A DNA stretch of 27,640 nucleotides from a virus: the IMG/VR virus record IMGVR_UViG_3300023119_000096, positions 1 to 27,640 of that record. The stretch is one strand, 5' to 3'. This document shows, in pieces, positions 1 to 6,420 of the stretch. The notes under the pieces were generated by a model that was not told the origin of the DNA, searched no databases, and saw nothing but the letters and a program-made list of their open reading frames with translations. Positions within the stretch are counted from its first letter, which is position 1; every line of letters begins with the position of its first letter. The translations under genes were made by a program, and so were the position numbers.

Positions 1-303
1 TCAGCCGGACTTTTTCTTGGCATTTGTTTTCCCCTCTAACTCTTTTATACGAGCTTCTAATTCATCAATTTTGGATGTGATTTTAGGATACTTAACACGC
101 CATGCATTTGGATCATTTTGTAACCAAGTCCACCCCCAGCGAATTGCTAGATATTCTAGTGTACGGTCAAACTTGCCCACAGCCCATATCGCCATTTTTG
201 TATCTTTGAACCAAAACAAAAATGCAGCGCCAAATAATGAACCAGCAATACCTGTGTAAATCCACAAGCGATCACTTGCCATGTTTTGTATCATTTCCCA
301 CAT
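1..303 (-). CDS. Small one-TM protein, holin candidate
   Basis: A 100-aa protein of unknown family. Residues about 13-32 form one hydrophobic membrane segment near the N-terminus. The rest is basic and aromatic, and residues about 75-95 form a charged heptad-like helix ending in a lysine-rich tail. It is the last gene of a lysis cassette (endolysin, coiled-coil membrane protein, lipoprotein, this gene). The endolysin has no signal peptide and needs a membrane-permeabilising partner, so a holin or antiholin role is a reasonable inference, but no holin family motif was recognised. The ATG at 301-303 has AAGGA at 310-314 as ribosome binding site. Both lie in a strong inverted repeat (see separate entry), which suggests regulated translation. 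The gene is complete, with a TGA stop at 1-3. Confidence 0.75.
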   Translation of the reverse strand: MWEMIQNMASDRLWIYTGIAGSLFGAAFLFWFKDTKMAIWAVGKFDRTLEYLAIRWGWTWLQNDPNAWRVKYPKITSKIDELEARIKELEGKTNAKKKSG

Positions 304-326
304 ATAGTTTCCTTGTTAACTATATG
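301..326 (-). promoter_or_regulatory. RBS-sequestering hairpin of the 100-aa gene
   Basis: A perfect 9-bp inverted repeat pairs 318-326 with 301-309 around an 8-base loop (310-317). In minus-strand RNA the arms read CAUAUAGUU and AACUAUAUG. The start codon AUG is the end of the second arm, and the AAGGA ribosome binding site is in the loop. RNA reading through from the upstream lysis genes could fold this way and block initiation. A promoter placed just upstream would start RNA inside the first arm and release the site. Confidence 0.6.
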
Positions 327-334
327 TATTTAGT
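327..334 (-). promoter_or_regulatory. Degenerate late promoter (ACTAAATA)
   Basis: The minus strand reads ACTAAATA, one base off the NATAAATA late promoter found elsewhere in the window. It lies 23 bases before the ATG, the same spacing as the strong examples (21-24 bases). The predicted start near base 321 falls inside the first arm of the hairpin at 301-326. It overlaps the TAA stop of the preceding lipoprotein gene. Confidence 0.4.
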
Positions 335-785
335 TGAATGGATTTATATTTCCAATGATAGACTTTGTTGGTTGATTGTTTTGAGCTTCAACTTCTGCTT
401 TTGCACCGTCGATTTGTGCATTTGCATCGTCTAATGCTTGTTCAGATGCTTCGTAGTAGTTTTTATATGCTGCGATGATTTGTTTTTGCTGTGCTATTAG
501 ACGCATAATTTCACTCATATTAAGTGATAGTACTTCATAGCCGTCATCTGTAAGTCCTATAAGCATAGGATCTTTTTTATCTTTTAAAAGTTTTGCAAAA
601 ACTTCTTGTGCATTTTCTTCTGTGATAATAACCCATTCTACATCTTTTAAGCGTAGTTGTTCTACAGGTGGAAGAACTAGTGCAGGTTTATCGATAGGTT
701 TTGCACTGATTTCAATTTGTCTTGGTTTTGTTGTACAACCTGCAAGTACAAGTGTGCTAACTAGTGCTATTACTAAAAATCTCAT
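330..785 (-). CDS. Lipoprotein, outer-spanin-like
   Basis: A 151-aa protein with a lipoprotein signal: a short basic start, a hydrophobic core and the lipobox Leu-Ala-Gly-Cys with Cys17 as the predicted lipidated residue. The mature part is hydrophilic, with an alpha-helical stretch at about residues 100-140 (QQKQIIAAYKNYYEASEQ region). The ATG at 785 is preferred over an in-frame start six codons upstream: it overlaps the TGA of the previous gene as ATGA and has GGAAGAA just before it. Position directly after an N-anchored coiled-coil protein and an endolysin fits an i-spanin/o-spanin pair (Rz/Rz1-like) that fuses inner and outer membranes at lysis. The spanin role is inferred from topology and context, since spanins have little sequence conservation. 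It could instead be an unrelated phage lipoprotein. Confidence 0.75.
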   Translation of the reverse strand: MRFLVIALVSTLVLAGCTTKPRQIEISAKPIDKPALVLPPVEQLRLKDVEWVIITEENAQEVFAKLLKDKKDPMLIGLTDDGYEVLSLNMSEIMRLIAQQKQIIAAYKNYYEASEQALDDANAQIDGAKAEVEAQNNQPTKSIIGNINPFN

Positions 786-1279
786 AGGTTCTTCCTTTTC
801 CAAGCATCTGATTGTATGTTAGGATCAAAGTTTGGATTTGCATCTCTCCAACATTCTGGGTTTATCTCGCTTGGTTTTGTTGCAGACATTTCTGCGTCTG
901 TTAAAGGTGCCCCACTTAATATTTCTAAACAACGCTGTGCATTACGTGTTGCACCGTTTAAAACTTTTTCTGTTAGCCCTGGCTTTGCAACTGCCGCGGC
1001 ACCTATATCGTGTCGCGACAGTCTGTTTTCTAACGCTCTATTACGATCGCTAATTGCTTGAAATTCGTTGGCCAATCTAGCATTTTCTTTTTGCATTGCT
1101 GCAAAACTTGCTGCTTGTGCTTTTAGAGCTTCTTCGTTGGTTTGGACTGCTGTTTCTAACTTAGCATTATTTTCCTGCAAGATAGCAATGCGCTCCTGTG
1201 TATCTTGATAATAAAGATACCCTGCGCCGGCCATTCCTGTCATCAAAAAGAAAAATACTATTGCTAACTTAGCACCCAT
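782..1279 (-). CDS. N-anchored coiled-coil protein, inner-spanin-like
   Basis: A 165-aa protein. Residues about 4-24 form an N-terminal membrane anchor (a hydrophobic, Gly/Ala-rich stretch). Residues about 28-95 are a long charged coiled coil rich in Glu, Gln, Asn and Ala, and the C-terminal 70 residues are probably periplasmic and contain two cysteines. An inner-membrane anchor followed by a periplasmic coiled coil is the i-spanin (Rz) layout. The gene starts 5 bases after the endolysin stop and its own stop overlaps the lipoprotein start as ATGA, so translation is probably coupled. The ribosome binding site is AGGTAGG immediately before the ATG. The function is inferred from topology and gene order, without a family match. 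Confidence 0.75.
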   Translation of the reverse strand: MGAKLAIVFFFLMTGMAGAGYLYYQDTQERIAILQENNAKLETAVQTNEEALKAQAASFAAMQKENARLANEFQAISDRNRALENRLSRHDIGAAAVAKPGLTEKVLNGATRNAQRCLEILSGAPLTDAEMSATKPSEINPECWRDANPNFDPNIQSDAWKRKNL

Positions 1280-1284
1280 CCTAC

Positions 1285-2142
1285 CTACCCCAATAATTTT
1301 CCCAGTGTTTTAGGTCCTACAATGCCGTCTGGAGCAAGCCCATTTTCACTTTGCCACTGCTGGACAATGCGTTCAGTGCCTGGACCAAAGATACCATCTG
1401 CTGGCTCAATGCCTAACTTTTCTTGTACTTCTGCTACAAGCGGACCTCTACTGCCTTTGCGTATAGTTTGATTTAAATTAAGTTCCTGCTCTTCGGGTTC
1501 TTCAAAATCACCACCTAATACATCCATAGCATGTAGATAATGTTTTTTACGATCATCTAAACCAATAGTGCCACCATTGATACGTTTTGTTGCGCCAACA
1601 ATGTCTTGGTCATCACAATACTTGTTTAGGCCATTTGTATCCCAGAACCAGCAAGCACTATCTAATGCACCTTTTTTAGTGCGTACATAGTCTACTGCTT
1701 CTTCTGGACTCATATCTACTGCTTCGCCAAACTTTGTGTAGTTGTAACGTCCAGTAAGTTGAAGTATGCCGCCTCCGCGGAAACGCCAACCATCACCGCT
1801 ATCTGCGTCTCCGTTGTCCATTCTATTTGCGTAAATAACGTTTGCAATTTTTTCAGGTTGTCTATGATACTCATTTGCATCTCTTCCTGCTCGTTTAAAG
1901 TATTTAGGGAAAATTGTATTCAATGCTTTGGCGCTATAGTTCAAGTTTTCACTTAGTACTCTAAAGCCGCCGGACTCGTGTCCACACTGTGCAACAAACA
2001 TTGCTACACGCTCAATCGTGTCTACTTCCCACAGTGGAAGGATCTCGCACATTGCTTCGTACCAGTCTTCCCAGTCGTCCCGATGAATAAGCTCTTCAGC
2101 CATCCACGGTTCGAAGTTAAATTTGAAGTGTTCTTTTGCCAT
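1285..2142 (-). CDS. GH19-type endolysin with C-terminal PG-binding domain
   Basis: A 285-aa lysis enzyme. Residues about 20-210 match the glycoside hydrolase 19 (chitinase/lysozyme-like) fold: the AQCGHESGGF block has the probable catalytic Glu56, and the FRGGGILQLTGRYNY block at 121-135 is a typical substrate-cleft motif. Residues about 226-285 are a PG_binding_1 domain with the characteristic DGIFGPGT and DGIVGPKT turns, which anchors the enzyme to peptidoglycan. It should cleave cell-wall glycan strands at the end of infection. No signal peptide is visible, so export would depend on a holin. It leads the lysis cassette and has its own late promoter at 2180-2187 and an AGGATTGGA ribosome binding site. 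The C-terminal position of the wall-binding domain is one of two common arrangements. Confidence 0.93.
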   Translation of the reverse strand: MAKEHFKFNFEPWMAEELIHRDDWEDWYEAMCEILPLWEVDTIERVAMFVAQCGHESGGFRVLSENLNYSAKALNTIFPKYFKRAGRDANEYHRQPEKIANVIYANRMDNGDADSGDGWRFRGGGILQLTGRYNYTKFGEAVDMSPEEAVDYVRTKKGALDSACWFWDTNGLNKYCDDQDIVGATKRINGGTIGLDDRKKHYLHAMDVLGGDFEEPEEQELNLNQTIRKGSRGPLVAEVQEKLGIEPADGIFGPGTERIVQQWQSENGLAPDGIVGPKTLGKLLG

Positions 2143-2161
2143 TTAATTCCAATCCTACTTG

Positions 2162-2173
2162 CGGGTTGCCCCG
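2162..2173 (-). promoter_or_regulatory. Short GC hairpin with GCAA tetraloop in endolysin leader
   Basis: In minus-strand RNA, CGGG (2173-2170) pairs with CCCG (2165-2162) around a GCAA loop, a GNRA-type tetraloop. The hairpin begins about 7 bases after the late promoter box, so it would sit at the extreme 5' end of endolysin mRNA. It does not cover the ribosome binding site. A stabilising role is an inference. Confidence 0.4.
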
Positions 2174-2179
2174 TCCTTG

Positions 2180-2187
2180 TATTTATT
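2180..2187 (-). promoter_or_regulatory. Late promoter (AATAAATA) for lysis cassette
   Basis: The minus strand reads AATAAATA, matching the NATAAATA late promoter of marine T4-like phages (T4: TATAAATA, recognised by the gp55 sigma factor). It lies 38 bases before the endolysin ATG and overlaps the stop-proximal end of the upstream gene. Confidence 0.6.
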
Positions 2188-2899
2188 GGATTCTTTCCGC
2201 TACTAACGTCTTTCCGGCGTGTTCAAAAGTAAGTTTATTACCGTATTTTGTAATGTTATAGTCGCCTATGTATTTTGACAAATAAATGATTTCAGCAAAA
2301 TCATCTGCGTTAAACGATTCTTTTATAGAATCAAGTGTTTCTTGTGTATTGCCTATGTCAATAAATTTAAATTTAATAGGATCTGCATAAAGTTTCTTAA
2401 TAATAAGTGTATCGTCGTCCATTTCTACTGTTTCTAAGAAACTTTTACTAAAAAAGTTTTTATAGTTTTCTAAACGAGATTCATTTACACGACTGTTATA
2501 TTCATCACTTGTAGCAGGAATATCTTCACCTAATGCATCTTGTGAAATTGGAACACTACGGAAATTTTTGTAGTATCTATATTTCATATCTTCTATTTGT
2601 GCAAGTTTTCCTACGCCGTCTAATAATTCCATAATTTGTTCTGGAACATCACGGGTTCGTTCCATTTCAATGAAAACTCTATACAATCCGTCTGACTGCT
2701 CGCCTGCTGTTTTGTCAGCATCTAGTACAAAGTTATATCCGTGTTCTACAAATTTAGCAAGGTCATTTGCTGCTTCTTCAGTTTTTACTTTGAAGGCAAG
2801 TGTAACAATGCTGTCGTCTGACCCCATTTTACTTTTAAACGAATCAATCTCAACTATATGATCAACAAGATCTCTAAGTGCGTTTGCTTCTAAGGTCAT
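2183..2899 (-). CDS. Conserved-looking phage protein of unknown function (238 aa)
   Basis: A soluble, acidic 238-aa protein with no membrane segment or signal. The sequence mixes helices and strands. The N-terminal half (residues 1-110) has alternating hydrophobic strands and a helix (EEAANDLAKFVEHGY), and residues about 190-238 end in short beta hairpins. No catalytic motif was recognised. The start overlaps the stop of the 174-aa gene upstream as ATGA, so the two are probably translated together from the late promoter at 3442-3449. Late expression and proximity to the lysis block suggest a virion or assembly role, but this is only context. It could also be a lysis-time regulator. Confidence 0.8.
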   Translation of the reverse strand: MTLEANALRDLVDHIVEIDSFKSKMGSDDSIVTLAFKVKTEEAANDLAKFVEHGYNFVLDADKTAGEQSDGLYRVFIEMERTRDVPEQIMELLDGVGKLAQIEDMKYRYYKNFRSVPISQDALGEDIPATSDEYNSRVNESRLENYKNFFSKSFLETVEMDDDTLIIKKLYADPIKFKFIDIGNTQETLDSIKESFNADDFAEIIYLSKYIGDYNITKYGNKLTFEHAGKTLVAERIQ

Positions 2900-3420
2900 A
2901 CTGCTGCCTCCGGTGCTGCTTCTGGAGCAGGTGCTGCTGCTGCGTCTGCTGCTTGTGGTTCTGGATTAGTTTCGGGTGTTTGTGTAGGCTCAATATATAC
3001 TTCTTCGTAATAACCGGAATATATGTCAGCAATTAAACGCTTTGGCATTTGAATTGTAACAACCCAAATAGGTTTACGATCTAGTTTGCCCTTTTTAGTA
3101 CCTGGACGATAGTCGTCTTGTGATTTAATTTTTCTAGGAACAATAACATGCGTCTTTTCGTAAGATACTTTGCAATCATAATCAAGTAAACGTTTGCCTC
3201 CCATTGGATCTGGCATGTTTTTTTTGTCCCACATAAAGGAACAAGTTACCCAATGACGTTCGATATTAGGACCTTGACAAAGCTCTCCATCACTCCAGTT
3301 ATCATAGACATAAACATCTAGAGAATCTAAAACTCTTTCAAAGTCTTTTAATACATTAAATGATGTATTTGAATCGTAGATCGATTCAATGTTTTTTAAA
3401 ACGTCTTCAATATCATGCAT
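2896..3420 (-). CDS. Phage protein of unknown function with Ala/Pro-rich tail (174 aa)
   Basis: Residues 1-140 look globular, with many aromatic residues and a basic central part (KKGKLDRKPIWVV). Residues about 144-174 are a low-complexity Ala/Pro/Glu tail, coded by repetitive GCT/GCA-rich DNA at about 2900-2985. That tail is probably an unstructured linker or interaction arm. No family was recognised. It is the first gene of a late unit with a NATAAATA promoter 21 bases ahead of the ATG and an AAGGAA ribosome binding site, and it is coupled to the 238-aa gene by a 4-base overlap. It is divergent from phoH. Confidence 0.8.
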   Translation of the reverse strand: MHDIEDVLKNIESIYDSNTSFNVLKDFERVLDSLDVYVYDNWSDGELCQGPNIERHWVTCSFMWDKKNMPDPMGGKRLLDYDCKVSYEKTHVIVPRKIKSQDDYRPGTKKGKLDRKPIWVVTIQMPKRLIADIYSGYYEEVYIEPTQTPETNPEPQAADAAAAPAPEAAPEAAV

Positions 3421-3441
3421 GTTTCTAATTCCTTGTATACT

Positions 3442-3449
3442 TATTTATC
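3442..3449 (-). promoter_or_regulatory. Late promoter (GATAAATA) for the 174/238-aa pair
   Basis: The minus strand reads GATAAATA, ending 21 bases before the ATG at 3420. An AAGGAAT ribosome binding site lies between promoter and start. It is paired back to back with the plus-strand late promoter of phoH 37 bases away. Confidence 0.7.
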
Positions 3450-3486
3450 AGTATTTTAACATTATAGTTATTATTCGAAGCCGCAT

Positions 3487-3494
3487 GATAAATA
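3487..3494 (+). promoter_or_regulatory. phoH: Late promoter (GATAAATA) for phoH
   Basis: The plus strand reads GATAAATA, the only late-type box found on this strand next to a gene start. The predicted transcription start about 6 bases downstream (near 3500) coincides with the first base of a long hairpin in the phoH leader. The leader to the ATG is about 64 bases, much longer than for the minus-strand late genes. Confidence 0.65.
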
Positions 3495-3499
3495 CAAAT

Positions 3500-3534
3500 G
3501 TAAGGACTGCTAGTTCTTATAACTAAGTCCTTAC
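3500..3534 (+). promoter_or_regulatory. 5'-terminal hairpin in phoH leader
   Basis: GTAAGGACT (3500-3508) pairs perfectly with AGTCCTTAC (3526-3534), and TAGTT (3511-3515) pairs with AACTA (3521-3525) around a 5-base loop. This gives 14 base pairs with only a 2-base bulge (3509-3510). No T-run follows it, so it is not a simple terminator, and it leaves the AGGAGG at 3551-3556 exposed. It may protect the mRNA 5' end or serve as a protein-binding element; both are inferences. Confidence 0.65.
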
Positions 3535-3563
3535 TACAGACTCAACCCAAAGGAGGACACTTA

Positions 3564-4289
3564 ATGGGTGCAAAAAGAAAGGCTGCTCGGCAGCATTCCA
3601 ACGCAAATTTTGCAAATAATGTAGTAAATTTTAATTCATTCCAAAAAAAGAAACAAGTCCAAATCCTTCCAAGAAATAGAAACCAAGAAAGTTATGCACT
3701 GAAACTGTTAGACGAATCCAAAGACATTGTGTTTGGTATTGGTCCAGCAGGAACAGGTAAAACTCTATTGGCTGTTCAAGTAGCAGTTAAACTATTCAAA
3801 GAAGGGGCAGTGGACAAAATCATCGTTACAAGACCAGCAGTGTCAGTTGACGAAGATTTAGGTTTTTTACCAGGAACGCTAGAACAAAAAATGGCACCAT
3901 GGACAAGACCAATCTTTGATGTGTTACGTGAGTATTTCAATGCACGTGAGATAGAAGGAATGATTGAAGAAGGTATTATTGAAATTGCTCCACTCGCATA
4001 TATGAGAGGACGCACTTTCAAGCATGCTTTTATACTAGCAGACGAAATGCAAAACGCAACCCAAAATCAGATGAAAATGTTGTTAACTAGGTTAGGGGAA
4101 GGATCTATGATGGCTGTAACCGGAGATCTAGCACAGGCAGACAGACTAAAAGACAATGGTCTAATAAATTTTACAAAACTGCTCGAAAAAACAGACGCAA
4201 CACATATAGACATAGTCAACTTTGGACAGGGAGACATTGAAAGACATGAGGCAGTGAAAGAAGTTCTTCAAGTATACGGAGATACTTAA
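3564..4289 (+). CDS. phoH: PhoH-like P-loop ATPase
   Basis: A 241-aa PhoH-family protein. Walker A GPAGTGKT is at residues 60-67, the Walker B-like ILADE at 157-161 is followed by the family-typical MQNAT and QMKMLLTR segments, and VTGDLAQ is at about 185-191. The PhoH core covers residues about 35-235 after a basic, Asn-rich start. PhoH is a cytosolic ATPase common in marine phages. It is often linked to phosphate stress or RNA metabolism, but its role in infection is unsettled. It is the only plus-strand gene of the window, with its own late promoter, a leader hairpin, a strong AGGAGG ribosome binding site and a terminator at 4299-4331. The isolated orientation suggests separate control from both neighbouring blocks. 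Confidence 0.95.
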   Translation: MGAKRKAARQHSNANFANNVVNFNSFQKKKQVQILPRNRNQESYALKLLDESKDIVFGIGPAGTGKTLLAVQVAVKLFKEGAVDKIIVTRPAVSVDEDLGFLPGTLEQKMAPWTRPIFDVLREYFNAREIEGMIEEGIIEIAPLAYMRGRTFKHAFILADEMQNATQNQMKMLLTRLGEGSMMAVTGDLAQADRLKDNGLINFTKLLEKTDATHIDIVNFGQGDIERHEAVKEVLQVYGDT

Positions 4290-4294
4290 CTAAC

Positions 4295-4552
4295 TTAGGG
4301 GAGTGGATCTCGTGAAACACTCCCTTTTTCTTTCTTAAGCAAATACATCAAATATTCATTTTTAGTGTATATTAACTTATAGTATCCTGCTTTTTGATCA
4401 TGGTTAATTGTAAGTTTCCATGCAATCTGCATTTCTATATATTTTGTTAACCATATAGTTTTGGTACTAAAACTACTAAAAGTTGGAAGCCAAGCAAATT
4501 TTTCAGTTATAATTTCTTGTGGTGATCCTAAATATGCGCTTATATGCTTCAT
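4295..4552 (-). CDS. Small protein of unknown function after thyA (85 aa)
   Basis: An 85-aa protein rich in aromatic residues ([20 protein letters not shown] region), basic near its end, with no clear membrane segment. Its ATG overlaps the thyA stop as ATGA, which supports it as a real coupled gene. Its 3' end converges on phoH with a 5-base gap, and its last 10 codons contain the phoH terminator on the opposite strand. No family or function was recognised. Confidence 0.7.
   Translation of the reverse strand: MKHISAYLGSPQEIITEKFAWLPTFSSFSTKTIWLTKYIEMQIAWKLTINHDQKAGYYKLIYTKNEYLMYLLKKEKGSVSRDPLP
4299..4331 (+). terminator. Rho-independent terminator after phoH
   Basis: On the plus strand GGGAGTG (4299-4305) pairs with CACTCCC (4318-4324) around a 12-base loop. 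It is followed directly by TTTTTCTTTCTT. This is a canonical intrinsic terminator 10 bases after the phoH stop. On the minus strand no T-run follows, so it acts in one direction. It lies inside the 3' end of the convergent 85-aa gene. Confidence 0.85.
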
Positions 4553-5415
4553 ACAGCCATAGGTGCCTTAATAGTATCCATAGGATCATAACCCATTAAT
4601 TTATAATCAGTTGGCTTAGTTTTTACTAGTTCTTCTAAATCTTTGAATTCAGGCATTAACAAATCAGGAAGTTCTCTAGGAATTCTAGTAATTTGTTCTT
4701 GTACTTGCTCCATGTGGTTTTGGTAGATATGGCAATCGCCTCCTGTCCATACAAAATCGCCTACTTTTAAATCAAGTAATTGTGCGAACATATGTGTAAG
4801 CAAACTATACGATGCAATATTAAATGGTACGCCAAGAAACATATCTGCCGAACGCTGATATAGTTGACAACTTAGTTCGCCATCAGTTACATGAAATTGG
4901 AACAGCGTATGACAAGGTGGTAAAGCCATTACGCCTACTCTGTCAGCATTCCATGCACTTACAATATGTCTGCGACTATCTGGATTGTAGTGCAGTTGTT
5001 CTAAAACTTCTGCAATTTGATCTACATAACCAAGTGCAGCATCCCACCGGCGCCACTGATGTCCGTAAACAGGACCTAAATCTTTGTTAACGTCATCATT
5101 AATATAACCTAAGTCTTTGCCTTGCTTGTCTGCATTAGCAGTCCATATTGTAGTTTTACCTACAAGTTCTTCTCTAGGTTTGCCGTAGTGTATTTCGGCA
5201 AGTCTACGCTCGTCACTAGACCCTTCAAGCATCCAAAGCAGTTCACTAACTACACTTTTCCAAGCGAGTTTTTTAGTAGTCACTGCGGGGAAGCCTTTGC
5301 GTAAGTCAAAACGCATCTGGTAGCCAAATACACTCTTAGTACCGACGCCGGTGCGATCGCTTCGATCTTTGCCGTGTTCTAATATGTGTTTTAATGCTCC
5401 TAGATATTGATCCAC
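4549..5415 (-). CDS. thyA: Thymidylate synthase ThyA
   Basis: A 288-aa folate-dependent thymidylate synthase that makes dTMP from dUMP with methylene-tetrahydrofolate. Visible signatures are DRTGVGT at 20-26 (Arg21 binds phosphate), the [10 protein letters not shown] block at 147-156, the catalytic Cys168 in [23 protein letters not shown] at 196-206 and [10 protein letters not shown] at 225-234. The length is normal for ThyA. The start is GTG at 5413-5415 with AGGAG seven bases ahead. It lies 2 bases after the DHFR gene, and DHFR regenerates the folate used by ThyA, the same functional pairing as T4 frd/td. It is ThyA, not the flavin-dependent ThyX found in many marine phages. Confidence 0.98.
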   Translation of the reverse strand: MDQYLGALKHILEHGKDRSDRTGVGTKSVFGYQMRFDLRKGFPAVTTKKLAWKSVVSELLWMLEGSSDERRLAEIHYGKPREELVGKTTIWTANADKQGKDLGYINDDVNKDLGPVYGHQWRRWDAALGYVDQIAEVLEQLHYNPDSRRHIVSAWNADRVGVMALPPCHTLFQFHVTDGELSCQLYQRSADMFLGVPFNIASYSLLTHMFAQLLDLKVGDFVWTGGDCHIYQNHMEQVQEQITRIPRELPDLLMPEFKDLEELVKTKPTDYKLMGYDPMDTIKAPMAV

Positions 5416-5417
5416 TT

Positions 5418-5891
5418 TTATCTCCTACTATATTTTTCGATTGTTAACACATCTGACTCTTCCCATTTCGCAAACTTAAATTTTTCTCCAATAAGTTTAT
5501 CATCTAAATGTGTATCACAATCATATATTCCTGTTATTCTGCTAATCCAAACCTCGTCAATAATGTCAATAAGAAGTTCAAATATTTGTGCGCCGCCGAT
5601 AACCCAAATATCTTTTCGATTTAAATTTGGCAGCATTGCTAGTGCTTCATCTAGTGTAAGTTTTACATCATAACCTTCACTAACTTCTTTTGTGCTAATA
5701 ACTATGTTTTCACGATTAGGTAGAGGTTTAGGCATGTCTGGATCTTCCCATGTAACTCTACCCATTACTACTGTACTATTTTTTGTACACTCTTTGAACC
5801 ATTTTTGGTCTTCGGGTTGATGAGGCCACGGTAATGTTCCGCTTTTTCCTATCCCCCAATCTTCGTCACATGCAAAAATTGCTCTAATCAT
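5418..5891 (-). CDS. folA: Dihydrofolate reductase
   Basis: A 157-aa DHFR that reduces dihydrofolate to tetrahydrofolate with NADPH. The Met20-loop region [11 protein letters not shown] is at 13-23, the active-site acid Asp28 sits in [10 protein letters not shown] (E. coli Asp27 equivalent), [10 protein letters not shown] at 41-50 is the cofactor-site helix, and VIGGAQIFE at 97-105 is the Gly-Gly motif. The length matches single-domain bacterial and phage DHFRs. A strong AGGAGGAT ribosome binding site precedes the ATG, overlapping the end of the upstream small gene. It is directly followed by thyA. T4 homologues of this family can also be baseplate components, but the sequence here looks enzymatically intact. 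Confidence 0.97.
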   Translation of the reverse strand: MIRAIFACDEDWGIGKSGTLPWPHQPEDQKWFKECTKNSTVVMGRVTWEDPDMPKPLPNRENIVISTKEVSEGYDVKLTLDEALAMLPNLNRKDIWVIGGAQIFELLIDIIDEVWISRITGIYDCDTHLDDKLIGEKFKFAKWEESDVLTIEKYSRR

Positions 5892-5894
5892 AAC

Positions 5895-6068
5895 TTATCC
5901 TCCTGTTTCCCCTTCCAACTGTTTTATTCGTTGTTTTAGAAAACTGATTGTTGTATGTATATGTCCTGTGTCGTGAGGTTGTAATAGTGTTGTATAGTAT
6001 TTAACTTCTTCCTTCAAAACATCTATACGTATTAAATCGTGTATAAGTTGTTTGTTTTTAGTCACCAC
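5895..6068 (-). CDS. Small helical protein between ferredoxin and DHFR
   Basis: About 57 aa from a GTG start at 6068. The sequence is mostly helical and amphipathic, with two segments ([19 protein letters not shown] and [16 protein letters not shown]) separated by a His/Pro/Gly turn, suggesting a small helical hairpin or coiled coil. An ATG at 6131 would give 78 aa but would overlap the ferredoxin gene by 74 bases with no ribosome binding site, unlike the 1-14 base overlaps elsewhere here. The GTG has only a weak AGAAAG six bases upstream. The start is therefore uncertain. The function is unknown. Confidence 0.6.
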   Translation of the reverse strand: MVTKNKQLIHDLIRIDVLKEEVKYYTTLLQPHDTGHIHTTISFLKQRIKQLEGETGG

Positions 6069-6405
6069 TACCGGCTTTCTCTGAAAATTCTGTTTCAAAT
6101 TTATTAGGAATATTGTTCCATTTCTCTGCATCAGGCGGAGAATCTTTGACTTTTGTTATTACTGGCCATTTCAAACTATATTTTCTGTTAATTTCTGTCC
6201 ATCTATCCATTTCTGTATCTTCTAATGCAATATCAGGAACAATAGCATCTATCGGACACTCAGGCTCACAAACACCACAATCAATACATTCATCTGGATT
6301 GATTACTAGCATGTTTTCACCTTCATAAAAACAATCTACTGGGCATACTTCTACACAGTCAGTATGCTTGCATTTAATACAATTATCAGTAACTAAGTAT
6401 GTCAT
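6058..6405 (-). CDS. fdxA: 7Fe ferredoxin, FdxA type
   Basis: A 115-aa ferredoxin, counted from the ATG at 6405, which has GAGGA nine bases ahead and gives the family start MTYLVTDNC. An in-frame TTG two codons upstream is less likely. Cysteines 9, 12, 17, 21, 25, 40, 43, 46 and 50 have the spacing of Azotobacter-type 7Fe ferredoxin: Cys9, 17 and 50 for the [3Fe-4S] cluster and Cys21, 40, 43 and 46 for the [4Fe-4S] cluster. The 60-residue C-terminal extension ([20 protein letters not shown]) is typical of alphaproteobacterial FdxA. It is a soluble electron carrier, and its partner in infection is unknown. A cellular origin by host transfer is inferred. It is preceded by a candidate sigma-70 promoter and a palindrome. 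Confidence 0.95.
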   Translation of the reverse strand: MTYLVTDNCIKCKHTDCVEVCPVDCFYEGENMLVINPDECIDCGVCEPECPIDAIVPDIALEDTEMDRWTEINRKYSLKWPVITKVKDSPPDAEKWNNIPNKFETEFSEKAGSGD

Positions 6406-6420
6406 TGACAAAGATCCTCG

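Noticed and set aside
786-803. Upstream start for the lipoprotein gene, six codons earlier
   Set aside because: The added residues are charged (EKEE) and would spoil the signal peptide. The ATG at 785 has a good RBS and an ATGA overlap.
2900-2985. GCTGCT-rich tract as a possible microsatellite or misassembly
   Set aside because: It reads in frame as the Ala/Pro-rich tail of the 174-aa protein, with irregular units and a normal ATGA junction to the next gene.
5418-5891. DHFR as a structural baseplate component only
   Set aside because: T4 DHFR is reported to have a structural role, but all active-site features are intact here and the gene is coupled to thyA, so the enzymatic role is the better call.
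6069-6131. ATG at 6131 as start of the small gene between ferredoxin and DHFR
   Set aside because: It would overlap the ferredoxin coding region by 74 bases without an RBS. Overlaps elsewhere in this genome are 1-14 bases.
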